64,000 nt of DNA from Craspedostauros australis (taxonomy: Eukaryota; Bacillariophyta; Bacillariophyceae; Mastogloiales; Achnanthaceae), in the NCBI GenBank assembly GCA_026770025.1, contig JAMXDE010000003.1, positions 1,426,001 through 1,490,000 of the forward strand. The letters are read 5' to 3'. The notes under the pieces were generated by a model. The model saw only the letters and a program-made list of their open reading frames with translations. It was not told the DNA's origin and did not search any database. How positions within the stretch are numbered: the stretch's first letter is position 1; each line of letters opens with the position of its first letter. This document shows positions 32,904-44,094 of this stretch, piece by piece. The position numbers and the translations under genes were made by a program.

Positions 32904-35900
32904 ATGGTGCGGTTGCATGCGAGTGCTTCCTCCTCCTCCGACGACGACGGCGACGATGATGACAGTGGGAACTTCACAAACATCTCCGATGCACGAATAC
33001 AACCGGACCATGGTGGAACTGAAGGCGACATCGAATCCAGCACAGATCAGCTCCGAAGGCAGGATCTGAGATCCGACAAAGATCATGAACTTCAGGAGGA
33101 TCACGACAGCACGACCGCCGTCTCCACCATCTCGCCTGCCTCTTACCATGATGATACGAGCGGTTTCACCACCGCCGACAGCAACTTCCGCCCGAACCTC
33201 GCATCGTTTGGACAAGCAATGAGCGACCGCAGGCTGGTTCCGAGGCAGATGCGCCCTTTTGCGCATGCTGCTGAGAAGTTTCCAGCCCCTGTCGCAGTCA
33301 TGGAGGCTGATTCGACTCATAGCAAAGACAATGCAAAGAGCACAAAGCAAATCCCGTCCACGATGCTCACCACAAGAGGCAACTCTTTGGAGCAGCAGCA
33401 CAAGAAGGAATCGATCATTGCGGACGCACTTCGCCACGACGTGGCGAGAATACAGCACGATGATGTCCGAACGGGGCGAGTGAGGTTTACGGGCATTCAG
33501 CTGCAGCAGGTGGCATCGAAGACGCGAGCCACGTTCGACATTGAAAGTACTGATGGCACCCAGCTACTTTGTCCCGAACGGGAGGATACGAAGGAGAGCG
33601 GCAAATCCAACTCCGTCCAACTCAAGCCATCAATCGTGATGCATCCTGGTGCAATTCGTGTTATCGGGCGTGACGGAGATGCCTCGTCGGGGCCAGAGAT
33701 TGACGATGGCAGGCTCATGGAGGCAGATCCGACGGGCAGAATCCGGCTCGATGCGCCTGACAGCGAGGACGACGATACCGAGTATTCCACGACACTTCGT
33801 GACACGGGAACTATTTCGACGCTCTCGACGCACCCTGGGGGCAACGCCGACCCCAGCAACGGCAATCAAGAAATTGCGGTGATCAATGCCGATGTTGAGG
33901 CTGACCGTGGGGCGGTAACATCAGAACGGTTGCCTGTCGTGGCCGATCTTGCGCCTGACACGGATAAGATTGTGCAGCAGGCAATTGAGGAAGACAGAGC
34001 GCAACAGGATGTTGAACATCTGGTGCTCGTCGAGTCCGAACCAATCGATGAGGCGGGAGAAACACGGCGTGCCCGCAACCTCCGATGCGGTCTTGTCGCT
34101 CTTTGCTTGATCGTTGTCGTCACTGCAATCACCCTTGGGGTGATACTGTCAAAGGGCGACGGTGGAGGCGACACGGCAAACGGGGAACCGCTGATCGCCG
34201 ACAGGACCGACGCTCCCACGATGAGTGTGCAGCCCAGCAGCATGCCCTCTGCTACTCCCACTATCCCACCATCATTGTCGCCAAGTACCGCGCCCAGTGA
34301 ACAACCAACGCTCTCCAACTATGATGCGTTGGTGCAAAGATTGGTCGCGGCGACAAACGGGAGCCTGTCAGTGTTTCATGATATGCTGAGTCCTCAATCA
34401 CGCGCAGCACATTGGCTGTTGGAGGATACATTCTTCGCCATCGCAGATGCTGCCGTTGGTGACACAACTGGCAACAACACCAGCAGTATGTCCATCACAG
34501 ACACTGTCGCTGACAATGGGACTCCTTCAGTTTTGGCCTTCGAGTGGAATGAAACATCGACGAAACTTGTTGTGGAGAGATACGCCGCCGTCGTATTCTA
34601 CTACGCTCTTGGCGGAGAGATGTGGGACGACCAGCTCAACTTTCTTTCGAACGCATCGATTTGCGATTGGACAAAAAGTGTCATTACTCGCACTTCCACT
34701 CGCTTTGGCGTCATGGAAGTGGAGCATATCTATGGTATCGCATGCACCAGCAGCACGCATCCGCAACGGATTAATTTCGGCTGTAAGTTGCCAGGCTGAA
34801 TCTGCTGTCGCCATTTCCAAACGAGGAACGTTGCCTTCTGCTTCGCCTGTGATCTGCTGCTTGCGCTTGCTCTTGTGCTTCCTCATTACAACATACCACG
34901 CCAAACTGCGCTCACTCGAATGCTTCCGCTCCCGATAAATGTCATCTCGTTGTCCCAACTTGACTACTCCACGCATCAACAGCTCATCATGAGGACATGC
35001 TCACTGGCAGATTGCCCACAGAGATTGGACTATTTCAGGAAGCGTACAGTTTCACACGTAAGTGTCTGGTGGACGGGTCACACAGGGCTCCTGGGTTGGG
35101 CCGCAACGGGCCATGTGAAGTTTTGCAATGTCCTCATGACAACCATCTCAACCCGTTGCTCGCTGCATCTTGGTGCATCTTCACTGAACCTTTCCAGTCG
35201 AATCGCAACCGCGGATCCGAGGGACCATTCCGACAGAATTAGGAAATCTCAAAGAGCTGTACAGGCTGAATCTATGTAAGTTTCGAGGCTTTCTCCCCGG
35301 GCAAACTGGATATTGGCTTGGCAGTTGGCTCTCTTGCGCTCCTACTCCCCATCTGTCCAAGTTGTTTAATGTGGCACATTGTACATTCCATTTTGCTGGT
35401 GGATTCCATTGTTGGTACAAATGATTCCCCTCGAATTTCAAAATGAAACTCAGTCTCACACACCGACACTCCATTTGTATCGCAGCGCTGGAACGGTTGG
35501 AAGGCACAATCCCTACGGAAGTGGCTACGTTGCCATCCCTTGAGAGTCTGATATTGTGTAAGTAGATGGCGAGTGCACTCTGCTTGTTGCAGTATCTATT
35601 GGTGAATATGCCGTCTCGAAGCTTGCAGTGCTGCTTGCTCGTTTGCAAAACTCACTTGCGACAATGAATTCGCCGTACCTTTTGCAGTCACTTTACCCAT
35701 GTTTTTTTTTCTCACACGTTCCAACCTTGCAAATTGAGATACTGTTACACGCAGCCAATACAATGTTATCAGGTCAGATCTCATTCAATGAAAACGACTT
35801 CACATCGCTCAGATATCTCTACCTAGGTAAGCACCACACAAGAGGCACTCGTTGGCATTCCTTGATTCCTCAGAGGCAAGGCGCAACTCTCCCTCCCTCT

Positions 35901-37831
35901 CACACACCGATCGAGATCTTCTTCATCCCACCTTGTTTCAAACCTCATTCCATTCTTACCACATTATGCAAAGATGACACAGCCTGGGATTCGATCATCC
36001 CACGAGGCATCGAATACTTGACCCAATTGAGGCATCTTTCGATGCGTAAGTAAACGTGCGACTTGCTGTCATCTCCGAGGTCTGCTGTGCGATGGCTGTC
36101 ATCGACTTTCATACAAGCAATGCTCATTGTCGATTTCAACACACTGCCTTGGACGTTACTGAAGGTGGAGATGTTCTCAGCCTCCGATCTCATGACACAC
36201 CCATCACTCAATGGCGTTACATCTTCATCAATGTTTGTATTGCGTTCGCGTCTCAAACCACTTGCACCACATTCACTCTTTCCTATTGTCTGTATCACTC
36301 GCTGACTCCGATCGACTCTCTTCGAATAAAGTCAACACTGCGATGCGCGGCATAATTCCAACAGAAATTGGGAAACTGACATCATTGGAGAGGCTGGTGC
36401 TGGGTGAGCATATGAATGGATACACTCTTGAATGCGAATCAGTTTTGACTTCCTGATCTGCTTTGCCTCAATTGTGCTCTAGTATGCGGAGTATGCTGTT
36501 TGGAATATGCAGCAACCACAAGAACCTCACTGTTAGTGTTGCTCGGTCATCTCCTTCTCTTATTATCCGGTCACCATCATCATGAACATACAACGTCCTG
36601 GGTGGCGTACTCCTCACGTGCCGTCGCGATTTATGCATCAGGTGCATGTCGCATCCTAGGTTCAATTCCCACAGAGATTGGGGAGATGACTTCATTGAAG
36701 CATCTCGATTTTGGTGAGTGGTGACAATGTTCTTGGAGTTGGTGTCAGGATTGGTATACCGTGTGAGCCTTTCCTCAAGCGAGGCTCATTTTGGCCTCAA
36801 GGTCGGCCAAGTTTGGGAAGTCCACTCACGAAGTATTTGCTGCGATGCCGCTTGTGGCTTAAAAGCATCCGAACCTAACTCGCAACCTCCTCGTTCTCCC
36901 GACTTTCTGTCGATACCTCATGCTACCCTCTCATCGAATCTTCTCGATCTTGATGAGGCAGAATACAGTTACTTTCTCAGCGGGAAGCTTCCAAGCGAGC
37001 TTGGTCGGTTGGTAGCATTGACTCATTTGAACGTTGGTAAGTATTTGGCACATGCTATTTTGTATTGGAAGTGGTGATATCTCGCTGGTCTTAGACTTCG
37101 AGCAACAGCAACAGCTGTTGTCGTTGCTGCTGCTGCTGATGGTGGCGGTTGCCCAATTTGCGCCATGCTTCTCACTTCATGTCCCCGTCTTTTCCACCAA
37201 CGCCGGGTGTGCAATACCTTGCTCCTTTTCCACGGTTTTCATCTCAAGCCTGCACCGACATTGATGGTATGATACCAGACACTCTCACTAATCTCACGCA
37301 ACTGAGAGACTTCGATATCAGTAAGTGGCCATTGTCATTACGAGGCTGTGTATTCGAGTATATGATTGAGCCATTTTGGTATGCGTCAGTGAAAAACGTG
37401 AGGAGAGCGCCGACATGCATATGCCTACGTACGAGCGTAATCGATTGGCCGTATTCATTGATCCCAATGCTGATTCTGTGGTTGCTTGTTGCCATTACTC
37501 ATACTCTGCTCCTTTGATTCCACAAAATCCGGCGATGAACCCTTCGTCTCCTCAAGGTGGCTCTTCTCTGACTGGGGGGATACCGCAGGACTTCTGCTCA
37601 CAAACCTCTGACGTGCCTGGGACCTTTGCGGATCTGGAAATCGCAAATTGTGGCGCAAAGAAGAGAGAGGAGTTCGCCGTGGTCACCTTCCCACCAAACA
37701 TCAACTGCACTCAACTCGATGAAACTGATCCCACCAATGTGTTGAACTGTTGCGGGTGCGCTTCGAATGATGTGGGTGAGGTGGTACGAGATTGTAGCAA
37801 CTCCCGATCATGCTATAGCAGGCTTACATAA
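32904..37831 (+). CDS. Membrane-anchored LRR receptor-like protein, 11 exons
   Basis: My model joins 32904-34782, 34983-35057, 35198-35275, 35486-35557, 35755-35826, 35983-36045, 36332-36403, 36642-36713, 36962-37036, 37249-37320 and 37557-37831 to 934 residues. All ten introns are phase 1. Exon 1 encodes an acidic cytosolic region, one membrane helix near residues 395-415 (CGLVALCLIVVVTAITLGVIL), a PSxPS stalk, and a cap domain with VVERYAAVVFYYALGGEMW and two Cys. Each of the nine internal exons (63-78 nt) encodes a single plant-type LRR, for example GTIPTELGNLKELYRLNL and GIIPTEIGKLTSLERLVL. The last exon has the Cys-rich cap (CCGC). There is no kinase domain. This is the architecture of the expanded diatom LRR family, probably an extracellular sensor or adhesion protein. 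Confidence 0.85.
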
Positions 37832-38152
37832 TCCGCGTGGAAGACTTCAAAGGGGAACCGGCGAGAAGAAAGATCATGCGGGAGAGACCGGAGGGAGGAG
37901 CATGATGGGGTGAAGTCTTTCTGCGAGCTTCTTGGGGAAGGGGAACAGCAGGTCGTTGATTTGACTTGCTCGCCGGATGCGACACGCACTGAAGTACCCT
38001 GGGGAGAGGTATGGTGTTCCCAATACAGAAGCGCGCGGTTGGGTTGAGTCGGGTTCGAAATTTACACATGCCTTTGATCCGAAGATGAAACTGCAGTTGT
38101 ACAAATACCAGGCGAAGAAGGTATCTAAGCTATTGTTGCATGTGCTTACGGG
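37832..38152. other. Convergent intergenic region
   Basis: Shared 3' region of the LRR gene (+) and the next gene (-). Nothing further seen. Confidence 0.4.
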
Positions 38153-39694
38153 CTACAATTGCTGCGCCATCAATGCCTCTTCTTGTGCAGTGGTGGATGG
38201 GCCCTGGTCTTGTTGCAGATCCTTTTGGTCCTGCTGTTGCCCATCACGATCATAATCTGGTTGTTGTTGTTGCTGCTGCTGTGCGATGATCTGCTGCACG
38301 GCGTCCGACACCATCCCGGCTCCCCACGCTGTCGCGTTCCATGCCATGCCGATGGTTTCCACAGGATGGCAGATGCGGTCGACAGCCATCCCCGCAGCCT
38401 TTTTCCCGACCTCCGGCCATCCACCTTGGCGCTCGACCTGATGCTGCACGACGCGGATGCTCTGCTTTGCAACCAACTTCCCCGTCAGCAGGGACAGCCG
38501 CGTGGTCTGCCAGGCCTGCGCCGCGCCGCTTTCTAGGTGTTCCAGGATGGGAGCCTGCGAGTTGTGCAAGTGATTGTAGACGTTCTGCAGGATGGAGTCC
38601 GTGATCACGATGCCGCCTCCCACAACCGCTGTACCGAAGGCGACGGGCCACATGGTGATTCCCAGAGCTGCTGTGAGCAAGGGCTTCTGCATGGCATTCT
38701 CTTTGCCCCAGCGGAAGGCATTTTCTACATGCGGACCCAGCGGTGGCCACAGGATGCGGATGCGTTTGCCTTTCTTATTTTTTGTGTTCTTCGTGTTGGC
38801 ATTGCTGTCGTTGGTATTGGTGCTGGCATCGTTGGTGTCGTTGCTGCTGTCAATGCCGTTCTGTGATCTCGCTGCATCCATTGCGGGTGTGGCCCTGTCC
38901 GACTGGGAACCTTGCTCCAGTATTTCAAAGCGAGGCGACGATCGATCTGCGTTGCTGCCAAGTTGCTGGTGCTCCACAAATCCCTGCAGCTGATGGTGCG
39001 CTGACTGCAACGATATCAAGAAGAGCCGCGCCGAAATGACAGCAACATCGGCAATCTCGCTGGCATCGCCATGATCGACGGACCGGAAGGCTTCTTCGAC
39101 ATCACGCAGGAGATAGGTCGCCGCTTGGAGCAGCCGCTGCATGTCATTGGGTTGGAGCTTCAGAAGCTGTTCCTGTTGCTGCTGCCACTGTTCTTCGGAA
39201 GGTCCTGTGTGGTTGCTCCAGGAAGCAGCCTCATTATTTCCGCCCGTCGTCGGTGCATCCACACTCAAGTCGGCAGCCTGTCTCCCTGAGCTTGACGATG
39301 GCGGCACCAAGGCTGTTTGCAGATCTTGCACGCAGGCCTGCGCCAGCATCTCGCGCTCCTCGTTGGACTGCTGCTCCAGCTCGTTGGCCATGTCCCCGAT
39401 GACATCTGCAATCTCCTGGCACTTTCTCAACACGACGGATCCAAGCTGCCTCGAATCGTTGCTGTCCTCCAGCTGAGTGATGAGGTCATCAACCTCCGTC
39501 AACCACGCACCCATGGTATCGACGACCGCGACTGCCAGCTCTCCCGAGTCCTGCTGATTGAGGGGTTGGAGCTGCCGCTCGGCGACAACGCCGGTGGAGG
39601 ACGCATCCAAAGGCTTCCTCATCAGCACGCGGGCGTCAGAATCTGGGATGGATCTGGTCGATGCCAGCACGTCAAAGTCTTCTTCATTGAACAT
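38153..39694 (-). CDS. Large soluble/membrane-associated protein of unknown function
   Basis: The 513-residue single-exon protein begins MFNEEDFDVLAST. The N-terminal 100 residues look helical and acidic (WLTEVDDLITQLED, CQEIADVIGDMANELEQQ). A Ser/Gln-rich linker and a second helical part (MQRLLQAATYLLRDVEEAFRSV) follow, then a Asn/Thr/Lys linker. A more conserved-looking segment (about residues 318-460) starts IRILWPPLGPHVENAFRWGKE and includes a glycine-rich hydrophobic stretch ITMWPVAFGTAVVGGGIVIT that may be a membrane helix or hairpin. The tail is a (Gln)n run from a CAG/CAA repeat. I recognise no domain; the 'WPPLGPHV' block would be the best query. Confidence 0.65.
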   Translation of the reverse strand: MFNEEDFDVLASTRSIPDSDARVLMRKPLDASSTGVVAERQLQPLNQQDSGELAVAVVDTMGAWLTEVDDLITQLEDSNDSRQLGSVVLRKCQEIADVIGDMANELEQQSNEEREMLAQACVQDLQTALVPPSSSSGRQAADLSVDAPTTGGNNEAASWSNHTGPSEEQWQQQQEQLLKLQPNDMQRLLQAATYLLRDVEEAFRSVDHGDASEIADVAVISARLFLISLQSAHHQLQGFVEHQQLGSNADRSSPRFEILEQGSQSDRATPAMDAARSQNGIDSSNDTNDASTNTNDSNANTKNTKNKKGKRIRILWPPLGPHVENAFRWGKENAMQKPLLTAALGITMWPVAFGTAVVGGGIVITDSILQNVYNHLHNSQAPILEHLESGAAQAWQTTRLSLLTGKLVAKQSIRVVQHQVERQGGWPEVGKKAAGMAVDRICHPVETIGMAWNATAWGAGMVSDAVQQIIAQQQQQQQPDYDRDGQQQDQKDLQQDQGPSTTAQEEALMAQQL

Positions 39695-40562
39695 CGTTGG
39701 GCACTTGTATTCGCAGCGGTCTGTATCTCTTTTTGTGTGATGAAGTCAGAGCTTGTCGGTGAGATTGGATGAATGGCAAATGTAGGTCGTGTCGCAGAGT
39801 ACTGTGCGACCATCAACACCATGACCAACATCAACATCATCTCCGACATCATCGTCACATGCGTGATGATCATTGTCGACGTGACGAATTCCAAACGCTT
39901 CTTCGTGCTTCGTCTTGATTCGTGTCCTGTTCTCTTCCGTTTCGCTTTTTCTTGTTTTCGTTTTGTTGGCAACCGCACTCGTTCTTGTCGATTTGACTAT
40001 ACCGACTACAAGCTCGACGGCGCAAAGTGACGTGTCACAGTGCGACACGAGACGGAACCTCGGACATAACGACAGTGCGGTCGGCGAAATATCACGACCA
40101 CAACAAGCAACAACAGGAACTCTTCGTCACAAATTCGGCTGATGTGGCAGAAAGACGCAAAACACGCAAGCAACGAACCAGTTTGTCAGAGGTTGAAATC
40201 AACGTCCGAGTTCATGTGGTGCAGGCAATCCGTGATGAAGCGCCTCTCACGTTCTCGAACGAGCGTGATTACCTCCCGGACATGTGTGTGCGTTGTTTGG
40301 GTGTTGATGGTGGTGACGAAGTTGATGTTGACATGTGGGTTGATTTCGGTGAAGTGATCATTGGGCGTGATGCGGTGCCATGCGCTTTGGTTGCGGAATG
40401 GAGAAGTCAAAAGGCCGTCGTTCAATTCCTTTCTCTCTCCTTTCTCGATCATTGGTGGCATGCATACCAAAAGCTCTTTCGTTGCGTAGCTTCAAGGTGT
40501 CCATCTTCAGGATGTTTGGATGCATGACGACTTTGGCATGAATCGGCACTATTCCCACAGAA
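39695..40562. other. Divergent intergenic region
   Basis: 868 bp between the start of the minus-strand gene and the cyclin start, so a bidirectional promoter may lie here. An ORF across 40027-40527 has no family support. Confidence 0.4.
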
Positions 40563-41840
40563 ATGGCAACAAGGAAGACGACGTCGACGCCTGCATCCGC
40601 AGACACAATACGAGCAATCACAATGCCAGCACCGTCGACGCTTGAGACTGCTATCTGTAAAACACCACAGATGACTCCACACAAAACATCTCCCAGCGAC
40701 AACGCAGGTCCGCAGATGCAAACAAACACCATGGTGGTCAACGATGGCGCGCAGCAACAACAGCACCAACCTTGTGCCGACGATCCCCTTCCATCCGTGG
40801 ATCAGTGCCGAGCCATTCTGGAGCACTGTCTGTGGAGGGAAGCCCGCTTGCATGCATCCTCGTGCCGCCACGATGACAACCGGACATGCGACTCAAGTCC
40901 GCCGCTGCATGAGCATCCCTACGCTTCGGAGTATCGCCAAGAGATGATCTCTTGGCTGTTCCGTGATTTGCGGTCGCTCTACGATCTCTCCATGGACTGT
41001 GTGGAACAGACCATGCGATGCATCGATCGATTTCACAATCTCGCGACGAGAAATCAACGCAACCAACGATACAGCCAGCTGCGCGTCTACCATCAGATGA
41101 TCGTCATCGCCTGCATTTACATTTGCCAGAAGCTGTCGCACTCCAAGCATGCGCTGCATTCCAGCAATGATATGATCCGCATACTGCTGCAACAAGAGCA
41201 TGCATCATCGGCATCTGCCGCAATGTCGTTTCCATCATCCATCTTCAACTCGGCCAATTTGGAACGCATGGAGTTGACGATCTGCGAGGTGTTGGAATGG
41301 AGACTGATGCACCCCAGCACCACCATGTCCATATCCTACCATCTCATCCAGTGTTTCATCACGACCAACACGAAGGAAAATGATGACGCAACCGCTGATG
41401 CAGAAAAAGTTGCACGACAACGCGATTGCCAAGTCCTCATGGCGGTCGTAGAACGACAGTTCGAGTTGTATCATGGACACGAATCTGCAGTGCAGCACAG
41501 CTACCACAGACCAAGCCAGCTCGCGAATGCGGCCGTGTGCAATGCATTCCGATTGCTGTCCTTGAAGGATCGCGAAAGCTCGGATGCGATTACGTCATCG
41601 GCCGCGGATTGTCCCATTGCGAAACGCTTGTGGGTTATGCTTTTGGAGGATGACGGCGACATGCTGGCGTGCTACGACAGTACACAAATTGCGATGGCTG
41701 TGACCGCCAATGGAGACATTATTGGACAAGAGAAGGGTGATGCCAAGACGTCGCCGACATGCGTCGTACAGACGGCGACATCGACAGTGCGTGCATCCGC
41801 CCAACGAGTGTCAAGCAAAGCGGCAGCAATACTACTATAA
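40563..41840 (+). CDS. Diatom-type cyclin (single N-terminal cyclin box)
   Basis: The 425-residue single-exon protein has a Thr/Pro/Gln-rich N-terminus, then a cyclin box at about residues 115-250. Visible landmarks are YASEYRQEMISWLFRDLRSLYDLS (helix 1, with the W-L core), VEQTMRCIDRFHNLAT (matching the 'A...LDRYL' helix 2), YHQMIVIACIYICQKLSH (matching 'LLGVACLLIASK') and LERMELTICEVLEWRLMHPS (matching 'E..IL..L.W.L..PT'). This order and spacing fit the dsCYC group expanded in diatoms, thought to link nutrient or light signals to the cell cycle. The C-terminal cyclin fold is weak or absent. Partner kinase is unknown. Confidence 0.85.
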   Translation: MATRKTTSTPASADTIRAITMPAPSTLETAICKTPQMTPHKTSPSDNAGPQMQTNTMVVNDGAQQQQHQPCADDPLPSVDQCRAILEHCLWREARLHASSCRHDDNRTCDSSPPLHEHPYASEYRQEMISWLFRDLRSLYDLSMDCVEQTMRCIDRFHNLATRNQRNQRYSQLRVYHQMIVIACIYICQKLSHSKHALHSSNDMIRILLQQEHASSASAAMSFPSSIFNSANLERMELTICEVLEWRLMHPSTTMSISYHLIQCFITTNTKENDDATADAEKVARQRDCQVLMAVVERQFELYHGHESAVQHSYHRPSQLANAAVCNAFRLLSLKDRESSDAITSSAADCPIAKRLWVMLLEDDGDMLACYDSTQIAMAVTANGDIIGQEKGDAKTSPTCVVQTATSTVRASAQRVSSKAAAILL

Positions 41841-42161
41841 CAGAACACACCAGAATAACTAGTCGAGTTCTGTCAAGTCATCTCAATAGGCTCAGCGCCT
41901 CCATTCTTGACGCACCCGCGTTCCGTTTCCAGAGAACGGAAAGAAAGAACTTGTGAGGTTGAAATTGAGATTGGAAGAAACGAAGTTGAACTGCTATTTT
42001 GGATTGATTCGGAAGCACTCCAAGACCTCGGGTGCTTTCTACTGTTTGTCGCGACCTTTGTTCCTTCGTGCTTGGTGCAATGTGCATGCGATCTGCTCTA
42101 GCTCGTACCCTTTGGAGTAAAATGAAAGAACGAACGAACGAACGAGCAGCAGACCCAATCT
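41841..42161. other. Convergent intergenic region
   Basis: Shared 3' region of the cyclin (+) and PAF-AH-like (-) genes. A short GAACGAACGAACGA run occurs near 42130. Confidence 0.4.
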
Positions 42162-43355
42162 TCACTTCTTCACTGCCTTCTTCAAGAACGTCAGCGTCAG
42201 ATCCATCATCTTTTCGAATACTGCGCCTTCGTCAGCTTTGCCGATAACCCCGCGCAACAGTCTCGACAACGTGAAGGAATCCACCCAAAAAATGATATCG
42301 CAGAAATTCTGATGCCCCGTGTCGGGAAGTACATGCAACGCATCCTCGTTGCCCGTCAACCTCTTCGTCAGCGTCCGCGTGGATTGAAACAGCTTCTCAT
42401 ATCCTTGGAATTGTTGCGAATCGATGAGTATGCTGGGCATGGAGTTGGGCAAGTGCTTGGGTTTGGCGGTGGACACGTCGTCTTCAAATGCTTCGGGCGG
42501 GAATGCGAATTCGATGCCGGCCGATTTGCTGACATCGATGTGGAACCATCCATCCAACAGCACGGCGGCACAAAAGCGTGACGGATCCATGGTGATGGCA
42601 CGCATGGACGTCGCGGAACCGTACGAGAAGCCGGCAACGACGAGCCGGTCATGGTCGACGGCCTCGCGGATAGTATGGAAGAGGCTTGCCGCATCATCCG
42701 CATCGTTCACCAGCATGCGATCGCAAACACCCAGGACTTCTTTGGCACGCTGTTCCACTTGATTGGTGCGGAAGGACGGATCGTAGTTCTGCATCGACGG
42801 GCCATGTACGTAGTACTTGCGCGTTCCATCGGCCATCGGGACGTTGCACGAGCTGCCATCGGCATGGTGCAGGCAGGCGACGATGTAACCCTGTTTGGCC
42901 CAGGCCGAGCACATCGCGAAATTCTCCTGTCCCGTGCCCGTCAGTCCATGGGAGAAGACGATGAGCGGGAGTTTGGCATCGGCCGATGATGCCAAGGATG
43001 GTGCGCGGAACTCTGCCTCCTTGTACACACCAGGGATGCGCAGCCATCCCATGGGCAATATCAGCGACATGAGGAACAACACTGGCCGCAGCACCATATT
43101 GAACACCGGAGTGTCCTCCTTTGCCAATGCCATGTGCGCGTATCCCAGAAGGAAGGGGCGCACGCCACCTTCGCAGTCTTCAAACCAGCGAATGGGTTTG
43201 GCAGTTCTCTTGGGACGATTGGCAGCCTCGCTGGTTGGATCGGCAGCAGGGTAGAAGACGCGGAACGGAGGCAGACCGTCGGTTGGCGGGACGTAGAGGT
43301 AGCCAACAGCTTCGGCTGGTCCAGCGGAAATCAAGCTCTTGGGGACGCCGATCAT
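42162..43355 (-). CDS. Platelet-activating-factor acetylhydrolase-like alpha/beta hydrolase
   Basis: I use the Met at 43355 (MIGVPKSLIS), giving 397 residues. The frame is open to a Met at 43505, which would add a Ser/Pro/His-rich 50-residue leader. The fold starts with VGYLYV and FRVFYPA, as in PAF-AH isoform II and plasma PAF-AH. The oxyanion region is VFSHGLTGTGQENF. The nucleophile elbow is GFSYGSA (Ser of GxSxG). The acidic residue is probably the Asp in AVLLDGW, and the base the His in DTGHQNFCD. Known relatives cleave short acyl chains from oxidised or ether phospholipids. A hydrophobic stretch (VLFLMSLILPMGWL) may bind membrane. It is divergent with the phosphoglycerate mutase gene. 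Confidence 0.85.
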   Translation of the reverse strand: MIGVPKSLISAGPAEAVGYLYVPPTDGLPPFRVFYPAADPTSEAANRPKRTAKPIRWFEDCEGGVRPFLLGYAHMALAKEDTPVFNMVLRPVLFLMSLILPMGWLRIPGVYKEAEFRAPSLASSADAKLPLIVFSHGLTGTGQENFAMCSAWAKQGYIVACLHHADGSSCNVPMADGTRKYYVHGPSMQNYDPSFRTNQVEQRAKEVLGVCDRMLVNDADDAASLFHTIREAVDHDRLVVAGFSYGSATSMRAITMDPSRFCAAVLLDGWFHIDVSKSAGIEFAFPPEAFEDDVSTAKPKHLPNSMPSILIDSQQFQGYEKLFQSTRTLTKRLTGNEDALHVLPDTGHQNFCDIIFWVDSFTLSRLLRGVIGKADEGAVFEKMMDLTLTFLKKAVKK

Positions 43356-43505
43356 GGTGGACGTGGCAGCTTTGTCTCGAGTGAAACCGGACGGGCAAGC
43401 GAAATGTGAAGATGGTGGAGCGGAATGGAGTGGAATGGAATGGAGTGCTTGACGAGGAGCAGTAGATGGAGTGGAGTAGTCGTAAGTGGATGCAATGGAA
43501 GCCAC

Positions 43506-44094
43506 TCACATCGGAATGACCAACATGAGCATGAACATGAGCATCATCAACGCGAGCAACTGCGCATGTGATACAACAAGGTTGAAAAGAACACAAACGA
43601 ATCAGAGAAGCGGGGTTGGGTGAAGGTTTGGTCGTGCCGTGATGTCGTTGGGCCATCGGAGGGAATCGCGTGATGGTTGTGGGCGCGCTGGAGATCAACC
43701 AAGACGTCATTTTTCCACACATCACTCGCACGTATTTTCGGAATCAAGCATGACTCGATCGACTATTTTTAAACGACCAATATATAGACCGTCCTCCCAT
43801 AATTACGAAACCAATTATGAGTCTGACACACGCCCGTTCAGAAGTATCTTTTTGGTGGTTCTCGTTCGTATCCCAAGGTGCGGACGACGCCTCGTGAGGG
43901 CAGACCATCCCCAACAGAACACACACGTCGCCACAGCGTAGATTCGGGAGACGACGTCGCACAAGCACATCAACATTCTGGAAGCCACCTGGATCCGGGT
44001 GGAGCAGAGGACACGACGCACCCCAGCACCCATTGCCCATTGCCCATTGCCCATTGCTCATTTCTCATAGCAACGAAGAAAGAAGCGTTTCATC
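43506..44094. other. Divergent intergenic region between PAF-AH-like and PGAM genes
   Basis: A candidate bidirectional promoter. It contains TATTTTTAAACG and AATATATAG near 43763-43790, and a fourfold CCCATTG tandem repeat (44029-44056) that ends 38 bp before the PGAM start codon. Confidence 0.45.
44029..44056. repeat. CCCATTG x4 tandem repeat in the PGAM leader
   Basis: Four perfect 7-bp units. Confidence 0.85.
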
